In this document: one piece after another, positions 52,680 through 61,324 of the stretch
Layout of the letters: each line of letters begins with the position of its first letter
Numbering within the stretch: the stretch's first letter is position 1
Assembly: GCA_934095825.1 (NCBI GenBank)
Contig: CAKOKQ010000006.1
Coordinates: 1-64,000, forward strand
Reading direction: 5' to 3'
Source of the DNA: an uncultured Bacilli bacterium
GTDB lineage: Bacteria > Bacillota_I > Bacilli_A > RF39 > UBA660
DNA length: 64,000 nucleotides
Made by a program: the position numbers and the translations under genes
The notes under the pieces: model-generated
Database searches by the model: none
The model's input: the letters and a program-made list of their open reading frames with translations, nothing else
Told to the model about the DNA's origin: nothing

Positions 52680-53666
52680 ATGGGAATTTTTGATAAATTA
52701 AAACAAATTGTAAATAATAAAAGTAAAGAAGAAACTAAAAATGAAGAAGTAGAAAGTTATAGTAAAGGTTTAGAAAAGACAAGAAATGAATTTGTTTCTA
52801 AATTAAATGTCTTAGGTATTAAATATACGAAAATAGATGATGCTTATTTTGAAGAATTAGAACAAATTTTAATTATGGCTGATATCGGTGTTAATACCGT
52901 TGAAAACTTTTTAGATAGATTAAGATCAAGAGTTAAGAAAGAAAATATTACGGATACTAAATATTTAAATGAAGTTATTGTTGATGAATTATTTATTATC
53001 TATGTTAATGGTGAAAATATTACCGATAAAATTAATATTGCTAAAGAAGGACCAACTGTTATATTAATGGTTGGTGTTAATGGTGTTGGGAAGACGACAA
53101 CAATAGGGAAACTAGCTTTTAAATATCATAACGAAGGGAAGAAAGTTATGTTAATTGCGGCCGATACCTTTAGAGCTGGAGCTGTTGAACAGTTAAAAGT
53201 TTGGGCCGATCGAACTGATTCAATCTTTTATGGTAAAGAAAATACTGATCCAGCGGGTGTTATCTATGATGGTTTAGTAAAAGCAGGAGAACAAAAGGCT
53301 GATATCGTCCTAATTGATACTGCTGGTCGTTTGCAAAACAAAGTAAATTTAATGAAAGAATTAGAAAAAATGAATAAAGTTATTGCTAAATTCATACCAG
53401 ATGCTCCGCATGAGACACTTTTAGTAATAGATGCAACAACTGGTCAAAATGGAATTATGCAAGCTAAAGCTTTCAAAGAAATTACTAATATTACTGGTAT
53501 AGTTCTTACTAAGCTAGATGGAACGGCAAAAGGGGGAATAGTTTTAGCTATTAAAGAAGAAGTAAACATTCCTGTTAAATTTATTGGTCTAGGTGAAAGA
53601 ATGGAAGATTTAAAACCATTTGATATTGAAGCTTATATTTATGGTTTATTTAAGGATATGATGTAA
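52680..53666 (+). CDS. ftsY: Signal recognition particle receptor FtsY
   Basis: 328 residues from ATG 52680 (a GTG at 52671 is part of the RBS region AAAGTGA). A short charged N-terminal region is followed by the helical N domain and the GTPase G domain: GVNGVGKTTTIGKLA (G1), DTFRAGAVEQL, IDTAGRLQNK (G3), TKLDGTAKGG (G4), and FIGLGERMEDLKPF. FtsY docks the signal recognition particle at the membrane for co-translational insertion. A ylxM-like gene, typical of SRP loci, lies two genes downstream; ffh is not in this window. Confidence 0.95.
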   Translation: MGIFDKLKQIVNNKSKEETKNEEVESYSKGLEKTRNEFVSKLNVLGIKYTKIDDAYFEELEQILIMADIGVNTVENFLDRLRSRVKKENITDTKYLNEVIVDELFIIYVNGENITDKINIAKEGPTVILMVGVNGVGKTTTIGKLAFKYHNEGKKVMLIAADTFRAGAVEQLKVWADRTDSIFYGKENTDPAGVIYDGLVKAGEQKADIVLIDTAGRLQNKVNLMKELEKMNKVIAKFIPDAPHETLLVIDATTGQNGIMQAKAFKEITNITGIVLTKLDGTAKGGIVLAIKEEVNIPVKFIGLGERMEDLKPFDIEAYIYGLFKDMM

Positions 53667-53667
53667 T

Positions 53668-55272
53668 TTGGAAAATATAGAAATGGGAGATAATGCTAAA
53701 TTGATGCCAATTAATACTATTTTAAATAAATATGGTATTTCGGATGATTATATTATCAATTATGGTAAATATATTGCTAAAATTGATATAGATAATTTGA
53801 AAAAGGTGAAAAATGGTAAATTGATTTTAGTTACAAGCATAAGTCCTACCATTTATGGTGAAGGTAAAACCACGACTGCCATTGGACTGGTTGATGCTTT
53901 AAACAAATTGGATAAAAACGCTGTTGCTATACTTCGAGAACCAGCTTTGGGACCAGTTTTTGGAACTAAAGGTGGGGCCACGGGTGGGGGATGTGCTAAA
54001 GTCATACCAAGTGATGATATTAATCTTCATTTTACTGGCGATATGAGTGCTATCTGTACGGCTAATAACTTATTATGTGCTATTATTGATAATCATATTT
54101 TTCAAGGTAATGAATTAAAAATTAAGAAAGTTGTTTTACCCAGAACCATAGATATTAATGATAGAGCTCTAAGAAATATTACTATTAATTCAAGTTATAA
54201 TAGAGAAGACCACTTTATTTTAACCGTGGCTAGTGAATTAATGGCATGTGTGTGTTTAGCAAATGATTTTAAAGAATTAAAAGAAATGGTTGCCAATATG
54301 ATAGTGGCTTATAATGATACCGGCAAACCAATTTATACTAAAGATTTACAAGCTGTGGAGGCTGTTTGTATTCTTTTAAAAGAGACAATAAAACCAAATG
54401 CTGTTCAAACTTTAGAACATAATCTAGCAATAATTCATGGGGGACCTTTTGCTAATATTGCTCATGGGACGGCCACAGTTAGAGCTATTAAAACTGGACT
54501 TGAAAATTTTTCTTATTCTGTGGTTGAAGCTGGTTTTGGGTCCGATTTAGGAGCCGAAAAATTCTTTGATATAGTTTGCCCTAAAGGAAATTTTTATCCT
54601 GATGTAGTTATTTTAAATGCGACAATTAGAGCTTTAAAATATAATGGACAAGGTAATTTAAAAGAAGGACTGGCTAATTTACAAGCTCATATTGATAATA
54701 TGTTAAATTTTAGTAAAAATATTATTGTATCATTAAATAAATTTACTGATGATTCTATAGAAGATATTAATATAGTAAGAGATTATGTTAAAAAACAAGG
54801 TTTAGAATTTGCTATCAATGATACTTACTCTAAAGGTAGTAATGGTGGTTTAGAATTAGCCCAAAAAACGATACTTTTAAGTAATGATGGTAATAAAAAG
54901 ATTATCAAGTTATATGATGATAATTTAAAAATTAAAGAAAAAATTCTTGCTTTAGCGAAGAAAGTTTATCATGCTAAAGAGATTGTCTATAGTAAAGAAG
55001 CCGAAGAAAAAATAAAGTTGTTAGAAGCCTTAAAACTAGATAAATATCCAATTTGTGTAAGTAAAACACCAATGTCGATTTCAGATAATAAAGAGTTATT
55101 AGGATATCCTAAAGATTTTACTATGCATGTAACTGATATTAAGTTAAATAAGGGCGCAGGATTTATCGTTGTTCTTATGGGAAATGTTATAACCTTACCA
55201 GGGTTAAATAAAACTAGTAATTACTTAAAAATGCACATTGATGATAATGGTAATATAAAGGAGCTAATGTAA
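53668..55272 (+). CDS. fhs: Formate--tetrahydrofolate ligase
   Basis: 534 residues. TTG 53668 is preferred as start: AAGGA lies about 9 bases before it, and the resulting N-terminus (IEMGDNAKLMPI) lines up with the family's usual beginning; ATG 53683 is the alternative. The enzyme makes 10-formyl-THF from formate, THF and ATP. Motifs are TSISPTIYGEGKTTTAIGL (P-loop), LREPALGPVFGTKGGATGGG, FTGDMSAI, and AIIHGGPFANIAHG. It is slightly shorter than the usual ~556. It sits between ftsY and the ylxM-like gene, one base from each, an order with no obvious functional link. Confidence 0.95.
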   Translation: MENIEMGDNAKLMPINTILNKYGISDDYIINYGKYIAKIDIDNLKKVKNGKLILVTSISPTIYGEGKTTTAIGLVDALNKLDKNAVAILREPALGPVFGTKGGATGGGCAKVIPSDDINLHFTGDMSAICTANNLLCAIIDNHIFQGNELKIKKVVLPRTIDINDRALRNITINSSYNREDHFILTVASELMACVCLANDFKELKEMVANMIVAYNDTGKPIYTKDLQAVEAVCILLKETIKPNAVQTLEHNLAIIHGGPFANIAHGTATVRAIKTGLENFSYSVVEAGFGSDLGAEKFFDIVCPKGNFYPDVVILNATIRALKYNGQGNLKEGLANLQAHIDNMLNFSKNIIVSLNKFTDDSIEDINIVRDYVKKQGLEFAINDTYSKGSNGGLELAQKTILLSNDGNKKIIKLYDDNLKIKEKILALAKKVYHAKEIVYSKEAEEKIKLLEALKLDKYPICVSKTPMSISDNKELLGYPKDFTMHVTDIKLNKGAGFIVVLMGNVITLPGLNKTSNYLKMHIDDNGNIKELM

Positions 55273-55562
55273 TGGATAGAGTAGAATTAACCAATCTTTT
55301 TGATATCTATGAATCACTACTTACTGATAGAGAAAAAGAAATATTTAAATATTATTACTATGAAGATTTATCTTTAAGTGAAATTGGTGAAAATTTAAAT
55401 ATAACCAGAACGGGTGTATTTAATACTTTAAAAAAAGTCGAAGAAAAGCTTATTCAATTTGAATCATCATTAAAATTAATGAATATTAAGAATACTTTAA
55501 CCAGTCTTTTAGATGAAAATAATATTGAAGTAATAAAAAATAAAATTAAAAAAATAATATAA
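55272..55562 (+). CDS. ylxM: YlxM-like (UPF0122) helix-turn-helix protein
   Basis: 96 residues, starting on the last base of the fhs stop. The motif LTDREKEIFKYYYYEDLSLSEIGENLNITRTGVFNTLKKVEEKL is a sigma-region-4-like helix-turn-helix typical of YlxM, a protein encoded with ffh/ftsY and thought to modulate the SRP pathway. Its place behind ftsY fits. The gene symbol is by family and position. Confidence 0.85.
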   Translation: MDRVELTNLFDIYESLLTDREKEIFKYYYYEDLSLSEIGENLNITRTGVFNTLKKVEEKLIQFESSLKLMNIKNTLTSLLDENNIEVIKNKIKKII

Positions 55563-55579
55563 TTATGGATAAAAATAAA

Positions 55580-55617
55580 AAATTAGAATTTCTATTGTGA
55601 ATCCTAATTTTTTTAAT
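55580..55617. terminator. Bidirectional terminator between ylxM-like and PAP2 genes
   Basis: Stem AAATTAG/CTAATTT (55580-55586 with 55604-55610) extended by ATT/AAT past one mismatch. T-runs follow on both strands, so it serves both converging genes. Confidence 0.65.
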
Positions 55618-55642
55618 AATTTAAATTAGCTTATAACTAAAA

Positions 55643-56275
55643 CTATTTAGCTTTTTCTCTTTTATAAATAAATTTAATATAAATAACTAAGTAGATGAAG
55701 GCAAGTAAGAATCCACCAATAACATCAGAAGCATAATGGACACCTAGATAAATACGACTTAAGCCAATTAAAAGAATAATAAAACCTAATAAAGTCATTA
55801 AACCATACTTAACTGGTTTCTTTAAATCAGTGTGATATAAATAATAAATAATAAAACCATAGAATGCAAAGGAGACCATGGAATGACCTGAGGGAAAACT
55901 AAAGCCATTTTCAATAATTAAATTAATGTCAATGGGTCTATCTCTTCTAATAATACTTTTAACAATAAAATTACTTAGAAAGACACTTATTAAGTTAATA
56001 GTAAAATACTTATTAAAACTTTTATCCTTATTAAATAAATAAAAGATTATAATAATTGGTATCATGACCGTGTAATTACCCAGCTCAGTTACTATTTTAA
56101 AAAACTTAGTGGTGTTTGGGTTTATTAACTTTTTTACATGGTTATAAATAAAACTATCAAAAGTACTAATAGAATCAGCATTTATAAGTTTTATTATATA
56201 TAAAAATAGGAATAAACATAATATTAAAACTATCCATATTAAATATTTATTTATAAATTCTTTTATCTTTTTCAT
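55643..56275 (-). CDS. PAP2-family membrane phosphatase
   Basis: 210 residues from the ATG at 56275 (nine extra residues are possible upstream). About six membrane segments. The three PAP2 phosphatase signatures are present: KSIIRRDRP, FSFPSGHSM and SRIYLGVHYASD, with the catalytic His in PSGH and the final H-x3-D. The family removes phosphate from phosphatidate, diacylglycerol pyrophosphate or undecaprenyl pyrophosphate; in a walled bacterium, lipid-carrier recycling is plausible. It diverges from the SDR gene with a gap of about 85 bases that must hold both promoters. Confidence 0.92.
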   Translation of the reverse strand: MKKIKEFINKYLIWIVLILCLFLFLYIIKLINADSISTFDSFIYNHVKKLINPNTTKFFKIVTELGNYTVMIPIIIIFYLFNKDKSFNKYFTINLISVFLSNFIVKSIIRRDRPIDINLIIENGFSFPSGHSMVSFAFYGFIIYYLYHTDLKKPVKYGLMTLLGFIILLIGLSRIYLGVHYASDVIGGFLLAFIYLVIYIKFIYKREKAK

Positions 56276-56359
56276 AATATCACTATAATAAGTATAACAC
56301 ATTAAGACTATATTATGTTAAAATCTTAGGTAGATGTAATTGGAGTGATTATAATATTT

Positions 56360-57055
56360 ATGAAAAAGGTTTTAATTACAGGAGCTACTAGTGGAATAGG
56401 GTATGCTACATTAAAATATTTAGTAGAAAAGTATGAAGTTATTTTTACATTTTGCCATAATGAAACTAAAGCTTTAGAAATTATAAATAAATATCATATT
56501 AAAGGTTATCAATTAGATTTAGAAAGTAAAGAAAGTATTGAAGCGTTAGTAGATAATATTGATGATTTAGATATTTTAATAAATAATGCTGCTATAGCGT
56601 TAGATAATTCTTTTGAAGATAAGACTTATGAAGAATTTAGTAAAATTATACAAACTAACTTAACTGGAACTTATTATTTAACTAAATTATTAAGTAAAAA
56701 GATTAATAAAGATGGTAATATCTTATTTATTAGTAGTACGAACGGAATTGATACTTGTTATATAGAATCAATTGATTATGATGCTAGTAAAGCCGGAGTT
56801 ATTTCCTTAATGCATAACTTTGCTAAACAGTTAGCACCTATTCGGGTAAATGCAATAGCTCCTGGTTGGGTTGATACTGAAATGAATGCGTCCTTAGGTG
56901 AAAAGTTTAAAAAAGCTGAAGAAGAGAAAATCCTTCTTAAGAGATTTGCTAGTCCTAAAGAGATAAGTAAAGTAATTGATTTTGTTATTAGTGATGATGC
57001 TAGTTATATAAATAATACGGTAATTAGAGTAGATGGTGGTGTAGATAATGGATAA
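56360..57055 (+). CDS. Short-chain dehydrogenase/reductase (FabG-like)
   Basis: 231 residues from ATG 56360. GGAG at 56342-56345 is a little far, and the upstream GTG 56345 sits on it. Motifs are the NAD(P) loop TGATSGIG, LINNAAIA, catalytic Ser in FISSTNG, Tyr-x3-Lys in DYDASKAG, and APGWVDTEM. It lacks features to separate FabG from other reductases. It overlaps the next gene by 8 bases, so both are in one operon; whether it acts with the PLP enzyme is unknown. Confidence 0.9.
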   Translation: MKKVLITGATSGIGYATLKYLVEKYEVIFTFCHNETKALEIINKYHIKGYQLDLESKESIEALVDNIDDLDILINNAAIALDNSFEDKTYEEFSKIIQTNLTGTYYLTKLLSKKINKDGNILFISSTNGIDTCYIESIDYDASKAGVISLMHNFAKQLAPIRVNAIAPGWVDTEMNASLGEKFKKAEEEKILLKRFASPKEISKVIDFVISDDASYINNTVIRVDGGVDNG

Positions 57056-58283
57056 ATTATTAGAATTAGTAGAAAAATTTGAAAATGAAAATACAGAGCT
57101 TTTAAAAAAAATAGATGAAATTAGTTTTATTAATAGTAAAAAAGTTTTAAAAGCTTTTAAAGAAAATAATGTTAATGAAAGTGATTTTGCAGGTACCAAT
57201 GGTTATGGTTATGATGATACCGGCCGTGATAAAATTGAACGAGTTTTTGCTGATATTTTAGGAGGCGAAGATGCTTTAGTTCGCCCTCAATTAATAAGTG
57301 GAACCCATGCTCTAACTGTTTGCTTCTTTGGTTTACTTAGACCTAATGATACCCTTTTATCTATTAATGGTAAACCCTATGATACTTTAGATGAAGTTAT
57401 AGGTATAAGAGAAAATCCTAGTAGTTTAAAAGCCTTTAATGTTAATTATGATCAAATTGATCTAGTAAATAATGATTTTGACTATGCTAAAATTATGGAA
57501 TATTTAAGTAATCATAAAGTAAAAGTAATTGAAATTCAACGCAGTGTTGGCTATGCTAATAGAGATACTTTAAGTATTGAAAAAATAGCTAAAGTTTGTC
57601 AGACTATTAAAGAGGTAAGTCCTGAAACTATTATTATGGTTGATAACTGTTACTGTGAATTTGTAAGTACAAAAGAGCCCGTAGAAGTTGGTGCTGATAT
57701 CATGGTTGGGTCTTTAATTAAAAACTTAGGAGCAGGTATTGCTAGTACGGGAGCTTATATAGTTGGGAGAAGAGATTTAGTCAATCTTTGTAGTGAACGC
57801 TTAACAGCGCCCGGGGAAGGAAAAGAAATTGGCCCATCTTTAGGGATTAATCGTTCTTTCTTACAAGGAATTTATATGGCTCCTGAAGCTGTTAAAAGTA
57901 GTATTAAAACAGGTATGTTAGCAAGTTACTTATTAGAAAATTTAGGATACGAAGTATATCCTAAATATAATGAAACGAGAAGTGATATTGTAACCAGAAT
58001 TATCTTTAAAGATAAAGAAAAATTAATAAAATTTGTTCAAGGTATCCAAGGATCGAGTGCTGTAGATAGTAATGTTTTACCAATTCCCGTTGCAACTCCT
58101 GGTTATGATGATGAAATAATTATGGCTAGTGGTTCTTTTACTCAAGGTTCATCTATCGAAATTAGCTGTGATGGCCCCGTTAGAAGTCCTTATATTGCTT
58201 ATTTACAAGGTGGTATTACTTACGATTATGGAAAAATGGCTATTTTAAATGCTATTCAAAATATTTTAGATAATAATAATTAA
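57048..58283 (+). CDS. Methionine gamma-lyase family PLP protein (YnbB/aluminium-resistance type)
   Basis: 411 residues. The beginning contains the family mark FAGTNGYGYDDTGRDKIE, then ALVRPQLISGTHALTVCFFGLL, MVDNCYCEF, and the PLP-Lys region IMVGSLIKNLGAGIASTGAYIVG. The end has SGSFTQGSSIEISCDGP. This family is annotated as methionine gamma-lyase-like or aluminium resistance protein; its true reaction is not settled. The gene is translationally coupled to the SDR gene upstream and is normal in length. Confidence 0.9.
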   Translation: MDKLLELVEKFENENTELLKKIDEISFINSKKVLKAFKENNVNESDFAGTNGYGYDDTGRDKIERVFADILGGEDALVRPQLISGTHALTVCFFGLLRPNDTLLSINGKPYDTLDEVIGIRENPSSLKAFNVNYDQIDLVNNDFDYAKIMEYLSNHKVKVIEIQRSVGYANRDTLSIEKIAKVCQTIKEVSPETIIMVDNCYCEFVSTKEPVEVGADIMVGSLIKNLGAGIASTGAYIVGRRDLVNLCSERLTAPGEGKEIGPSLGINRSFLQGIYMAPEAVKSSIKTGMLASYLLENLGYEVYPKYNETRSDIVTRIIFKDKEKLIKFVQGIQGSSAVDSNVLPIPVATPGYDDEIIMASGSFTQGSSIEISCDGPVRSPYIAYLQGGITYDYGKMAILNAIQNILDNNN

Positions 58284-58371
58284 TTTGGAAATATTTATTA
58301 TTAGAACTTTTAAAAAATAAGAAAAATATGTTAGAATAAAATAGAAAGAAATAAAAGAAAGTGGGATTAGT

Positions 58372-58740
58372 GTGAACGATATCGAATTACCAAAAATTAA
58401 AGAAGAAAAAGAGGAAGTAAAGGAGACAAAACCTTTAACTTTTAAAGAATTAATAAAAGAAATATTTACTTTTTTAACTCATACTGATTTAATAAATATT
58501 ATTGTTTTTATCTTTGAGTTATTAATTATAGCTTTAGTAATTATTGTCTTTAAATTTCCAATTGAATTAATAATTGATTTTGGACCTAAGTTATTTAATT
58601 TTATTACTGATAGCAAAGCTTTAGGATTGATGCTAAATATTTGGACCCTTATTTTTAATATAGTTTATACTATTGGGGGTATTTATGCTTATATTAAAAT
58701 ATGTGAAGTAAGATTTGCTAACTTAAGTAAGAGAAAGTAA
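58372..58740 (+). CDS. Small membrane protein, 122 aa
   Basis: The start is GTG 58372 after GTGGGATTAG. The N-terminal 30 residues are strongly charged (Lys/Glu with prolines). Two membrane segments follow (about 42-66, INIIVFIFELLIIALVIIVF, and 86-108, LGLMLNIWTLIFNIVYTIGG), with a short basic tail RFANLSKRK. No recognised domain. Both ends should face the cytoplasm. Confidence 0.7.
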   Translation: MNDIELPKIKEEKEEVKETKPLTFKELIKEIFTFLTHTDLINIIVFIFELLIIALVIIVFKFPIELIIDFGPKLFNFITDSKALGLMLNIWTLIFNIVYTIGGIYAYIKICEVRFANLSKRK

Positions 58741-58784
58741 TTGCTTAAGAAGTAAATCTTTTTTATTGGTGATGATTTATTTTA

Positions 58785-58967
58785 AATAATATGTAGATAA
58801 AAAATATTATTATGCCGCTTTAGAAAAATTTGATGAAGAACAAGATTTTATCATCGATGGTTGAATTTTTTAAATACGAAATGGAAAAAACTTGGGAAGT
58901 AACTTTAGATAATTATTATCATGTAAAAAAAGTTACTAGTAAATTAAAAAATTATTTGAATAATTAA
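58785..58967 (+). pseudogene. Frameshifted remnant resembling a nucleotidyltransferase substrate-binding protein
   Basis: Two frames join into one plausible helix bundle: YYAALEKFDEEQDFIIDG ends at TGA near 58861, then another frame gives FKYEMEKTWEVTLDNYYH and LKNYLNN with a stop at 58965-58967. The phrase FIIDG..IFKYEMEKTWEVTLDNY resembles the DxxIQRFEFTYELAWKTLKDYL core of the HI0074-type partners of minimal nucleotidyltransferases. A single frameshift near 58862 explains it. No nucleotidyltransferase gene is seen beside it. Moderate to low confidence. Confidence 0.4.
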
Positions 58968-58977
58968 ATTATATTTA

Positions 58978-59029
58978 AACAATAATTAAGATTTATTAAA
59001 TTTAGTGAGTCTTAATTATTGTTTTTTTT
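58978..59029 (+). terminator. Terminator upstream of the surface-protein cluster
   Basis: Fourteen-pair perfect stem AACAATAATTAAGA/TCTTAATTATTGTT (58978-58991 with 59010-59023) followed by T-run. Confidence 0.85.
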
Positions 59030-59073
59030 GTATAAAAACACCATTTTTTGGTCATACTAATGATTTTAAAAAA

Positions 59074-59364
59074 TTCATAGAGCTTAAAACTCTATGAAAA
59101 CAGAAAACCGTATCTTATTCTTAATTTATATAATAAATATACCACATAAATAGGCTAAATTCTATAAAATTTTGTTAGTAAAAAAAGTTTTTTCTGGTCA
59201 AATTTATGGTCATTAAAAGCATAAAGAAACCTAGGTAAATATTGGCTTTAACAGGTATTTTATAGTCATAAATATTTAAAAGTATTATAGTCAAATTTAT
59301 GGTCAAATGGCCTTTGAGGCCAGTATTCACCTAGGCCTTTCATAGAGTTTTAAGCTCTATGAAA
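59074..59364 (+). promoter_or_regulatory. Structured leader of surface gene 1 (nested inverted repeats)
   Basis: Hairpin 1 is TTCATAGAG/CTCTATGAA (59074-59098) and hairpin 3 the same sequence reverse-complemented, loop included (59339-59363). Between them CCTAGGTAAATATTGGC (59230-59246) pairs with GCCAGTATTCACCTAGG (59319-59335). GGTCAAATTTATGGTCA-type direct repeats also occur. The whole arrangement recurs at 60957-61245 before the paralogous gene, with paired changes in the inner stem. TTCGACAAAA near 59391 and TATAAT at 59419-59424 follow, so part of the region could instead be upstream of the promoter. It may be a leader RNA or a DNA element. Confidence 0.6.
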
Positions 59365-59451
59365 AGTGTAAACTTTGTGTAAATACACTATTCGACAAAA
59401 TTTACTATTATTCTTAATTATAATTATAGTGGTAAGGATTTTGATTATATT

Positions 59452-60855
59452 ATGAAAAAGTTTAATAAAAATAGGTATTTAAGAAAATTAAAATTCAAAA
59501 GGTATTGGCAGACTAATTCTAGATACTTTTATATAGGTATACCTTGTTTGTTATGTTTAGTACTGGGTATTTATTTTGCTTATTCTAAATTCTTTGTATC
59601 TAGTGAAGAAGAGGTAATAAGAACAACTGTTGGTGAGTTTATATATGGTGATATTATTATGACTCCTTATGTAGATGGACAGTATTCAAGTACTTTTCCC
59701 GAAAAGAAAGCGGGTATTAATGTGGAAAAGGTTGTATGTGATAATGGCGTTACAGCCTCATGGGATGAGGATAAATGGGGATTATATGTAACAAATTTAA
59801 GTAAAAGAACTAAATGTAGTGTTTATTTTGTAACACCTGCTAGCTGTGGTATTAATGATAATGTTAGTTGTATTAATTCTAGAGATGGTCTTGCTACTTT
59901 AGCAAATGAAGTCAATAATGGTGATGATAAAACAGGTAAAATAATCTATTTAACAAGTGATTTAGATTTAGGTGGTAAGTTTGATAGTGATGGTAATGCT
60001 TTAGATGGTAATATTAGTTGGACACCAATAGGTACTGGGATTAATCCTTTTTCTGGCACATTTGATGGTAATGGACATATTATAAGCAATATGTATGTTA
60101 ATAGGTCTAGTTCTAGTGCTAATGCTTTGTTTGGCGATGCTTATAATGGAGTAATAAAAAACATTGGCTTAATATCATCATTTGTTATAGGAAATACATA
60201 TAACGCTGGAATAGCTGGTTACTATGGCAAAATTTTAAATAGTTTCAATGCAGCCGATATAGTTGGAAATAATGCTTCTGGTGGTATTTGCGGCTACAAG
60301 TGTGTTATTAAAAATTCTTATAATTATGGTAGCATAACAAACAATTCTAAAGATATTGTCGGTGGAGTTCTTGGCGGTGAAGGTTCTGTATATAACAGTT
60401 ATAACGCTGGAAAAGTTACAGGATTAAGAGCTTCTGTTGGAGGAATTTCTGGATGGAATAGTAATGTATATAATTCTTATAATCTTGGAGATGTTAGTGG
60501 TTATCATTTAAATTGGACAGGTGGTATTCTTGGTGCAGCATCTAATAATAAAAAAATTATTGGCAATGTTAATGTTGGAATATCTAATGGTGGTGGAATA
60601 TTCGGTGCTGAAGAAAATGTTTCAGACTATACTAAAATTACATCAACAATTAAAAATAATTATTATCTAAGTACTTCGGCAACCTATGGTTTATATGGTT
60701 ATAAACTAAATACCAATGCTGAACCATTATTTCAAGATGAAATGCCTAGTGTAATATTTGTAATAAACGGAGATAATGCTTTTGTAGAAGATACTAATAA
60801 TATAAATAATGGCTATCCAATATTAAAATGGCAAGCAGAAAGAATAAATAATTAA
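59452..60855 (+). CDS. Membrane-anchored GLUG-repeat surface protein 1
   Basis: 467 residues. A basic N-terminus (about 22 residues) is followed by one membrane segment (about 27-48, FYIGIPCLLCLVLGIYFAY), then an outer domain with PYVDGQYSSTFPEK and ASWDEDKWGLYVTNLS, a SxFSGTFDGNGHIISNM region near 200, and GLUG-like repeats (GGICGYKCVIKNSYNYG, GGVLGGEGSVYNSYNAG, GGISGWNSNVYNSYNLG) from about 225 to 390, which form a beta-helix. The end is EPLFQDEMPSVIFVINGDN. It is a close paralogue of the next gene: first ~205 and last ~45 residues nearly the same, middle different. Probably an adhesin or matrix protein. Confidence 0.8.
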   Translation: MKKFNKNRYLRKLKFKRYWQTNSRYFYIGIPCLLCLVLGIYFAYSKFFVSSEEEVIRTTVGEFIYGDIIMTPYVDGQYSSTFPEKKAGINVEKVVCDNGVTASWDEDKWGLYVTNLSKRTKCSVYFVTPASCGINDNVSCINSRDGLATLANEVNNGDDKTGKIIYLTSDLDLGGKFDSDGNALDGNISWTPIGTGINPFSGTFDGNGHIISNMYVNRSSSSANALFGDAYNGVIKNIGLISSFVIGNTYNAGIAGYYGKILNSFNAADIVGNNASGGICGYKCVIKNSYNYGSITNNSKDIVGGVLGGEGSVYNSYNAGKVTGLRASVGGISGWNSNVYNSYNLGDVSGYHLNWTGGILGAASNNKKIIGNVNVGISNGGGIFGAEENVSDYTKITSTIKNNYYLSTSATYGLYGYKLNTNAEPLFQDEMPSVIFVINGDNAFVEDTNNINNGYPILKWQAERINN

Positions 60856-60897
60856 AAGCAATTTATAGTACATAACTGGTGCTGTAAATTGCTTTTT
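60854..60897 (+). terminator. Terminator after surface gene 1
   Basis: Twelve-pair perfect stem AAAAGCAATTTA/TAAATTGCTTTT (60854-60865 with 60885-60896), then more T. Confidence 0.85.
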
Positions 60898-60956
60898 TAG
60901 TAAAAACAAGTATATAACTGGTCATTTTAGGACATACTTATTATCTCATTAAAAAA

Positions 60957-61245
60957 TTCATAGAAGTTAAAACTCTATGAAAGCCAAAATACGGACCTTA
61001 TTCTTAATTTATAGTATAAATATACCACATAAATCCGCTTATTTCCATAAAAATTTGTTAGTTAAAAATCAAAATCATGGTCAAAAATATGGTCAGAAAA
61101 ATATTTACCAAGCCTAGGTAAACACTGGCTTTGAAGCACTTTTTGTAGTCAATTAAATTAAACTTATTATGGTCAAATTTATGGTCAAATGGCCCTTGAG
61201 ACCAGTGTTCACCTAGGCCTTTCATAGAGTTTTAACCTCTATGAA
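60957..61245 (+). promoter_or_regulatory. Structured leader of surface gene 2 (nested inverted repeats)
   Basis: This is a diverged copy of 59074-59364: hairpin TTCATAGA/TCTATGAA (60957-60981), inner arm CCTAGGTAAACACTGGC (61113-61129) with ACCAGTGTTCACCTAGG (61201-61217), and hairpin TTCATAGAG/CTCTATGAA (61221-61245). Compared with copy 1, the inner arm changes TAT to CAC on the left and A to G on the right, so one T-A pair becomes C-G and one T-G becomes C-G. TTCGACAAAA follows near 61272, and AAGGA precedes the ATG at 61325. Confidence 0.6.
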
Positions 61246-61324
61246 AATTTAACAAATTTAAAATCCAAATTTCGACAAAATATTCTTGTTCTTAAAAGTA
61301 TGATAGTAGTAAGGACAATGATTT

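Noticed and set aside
59074..59364. Invertible promoter switch bounded by the outer inverted repeats
   Set aside because: Both leader copies lie in the same orientation, no invertase gene is nearby, and the outer elements are short palindromes. It remains possible, but the covarying inner stem favours a conserved structure.
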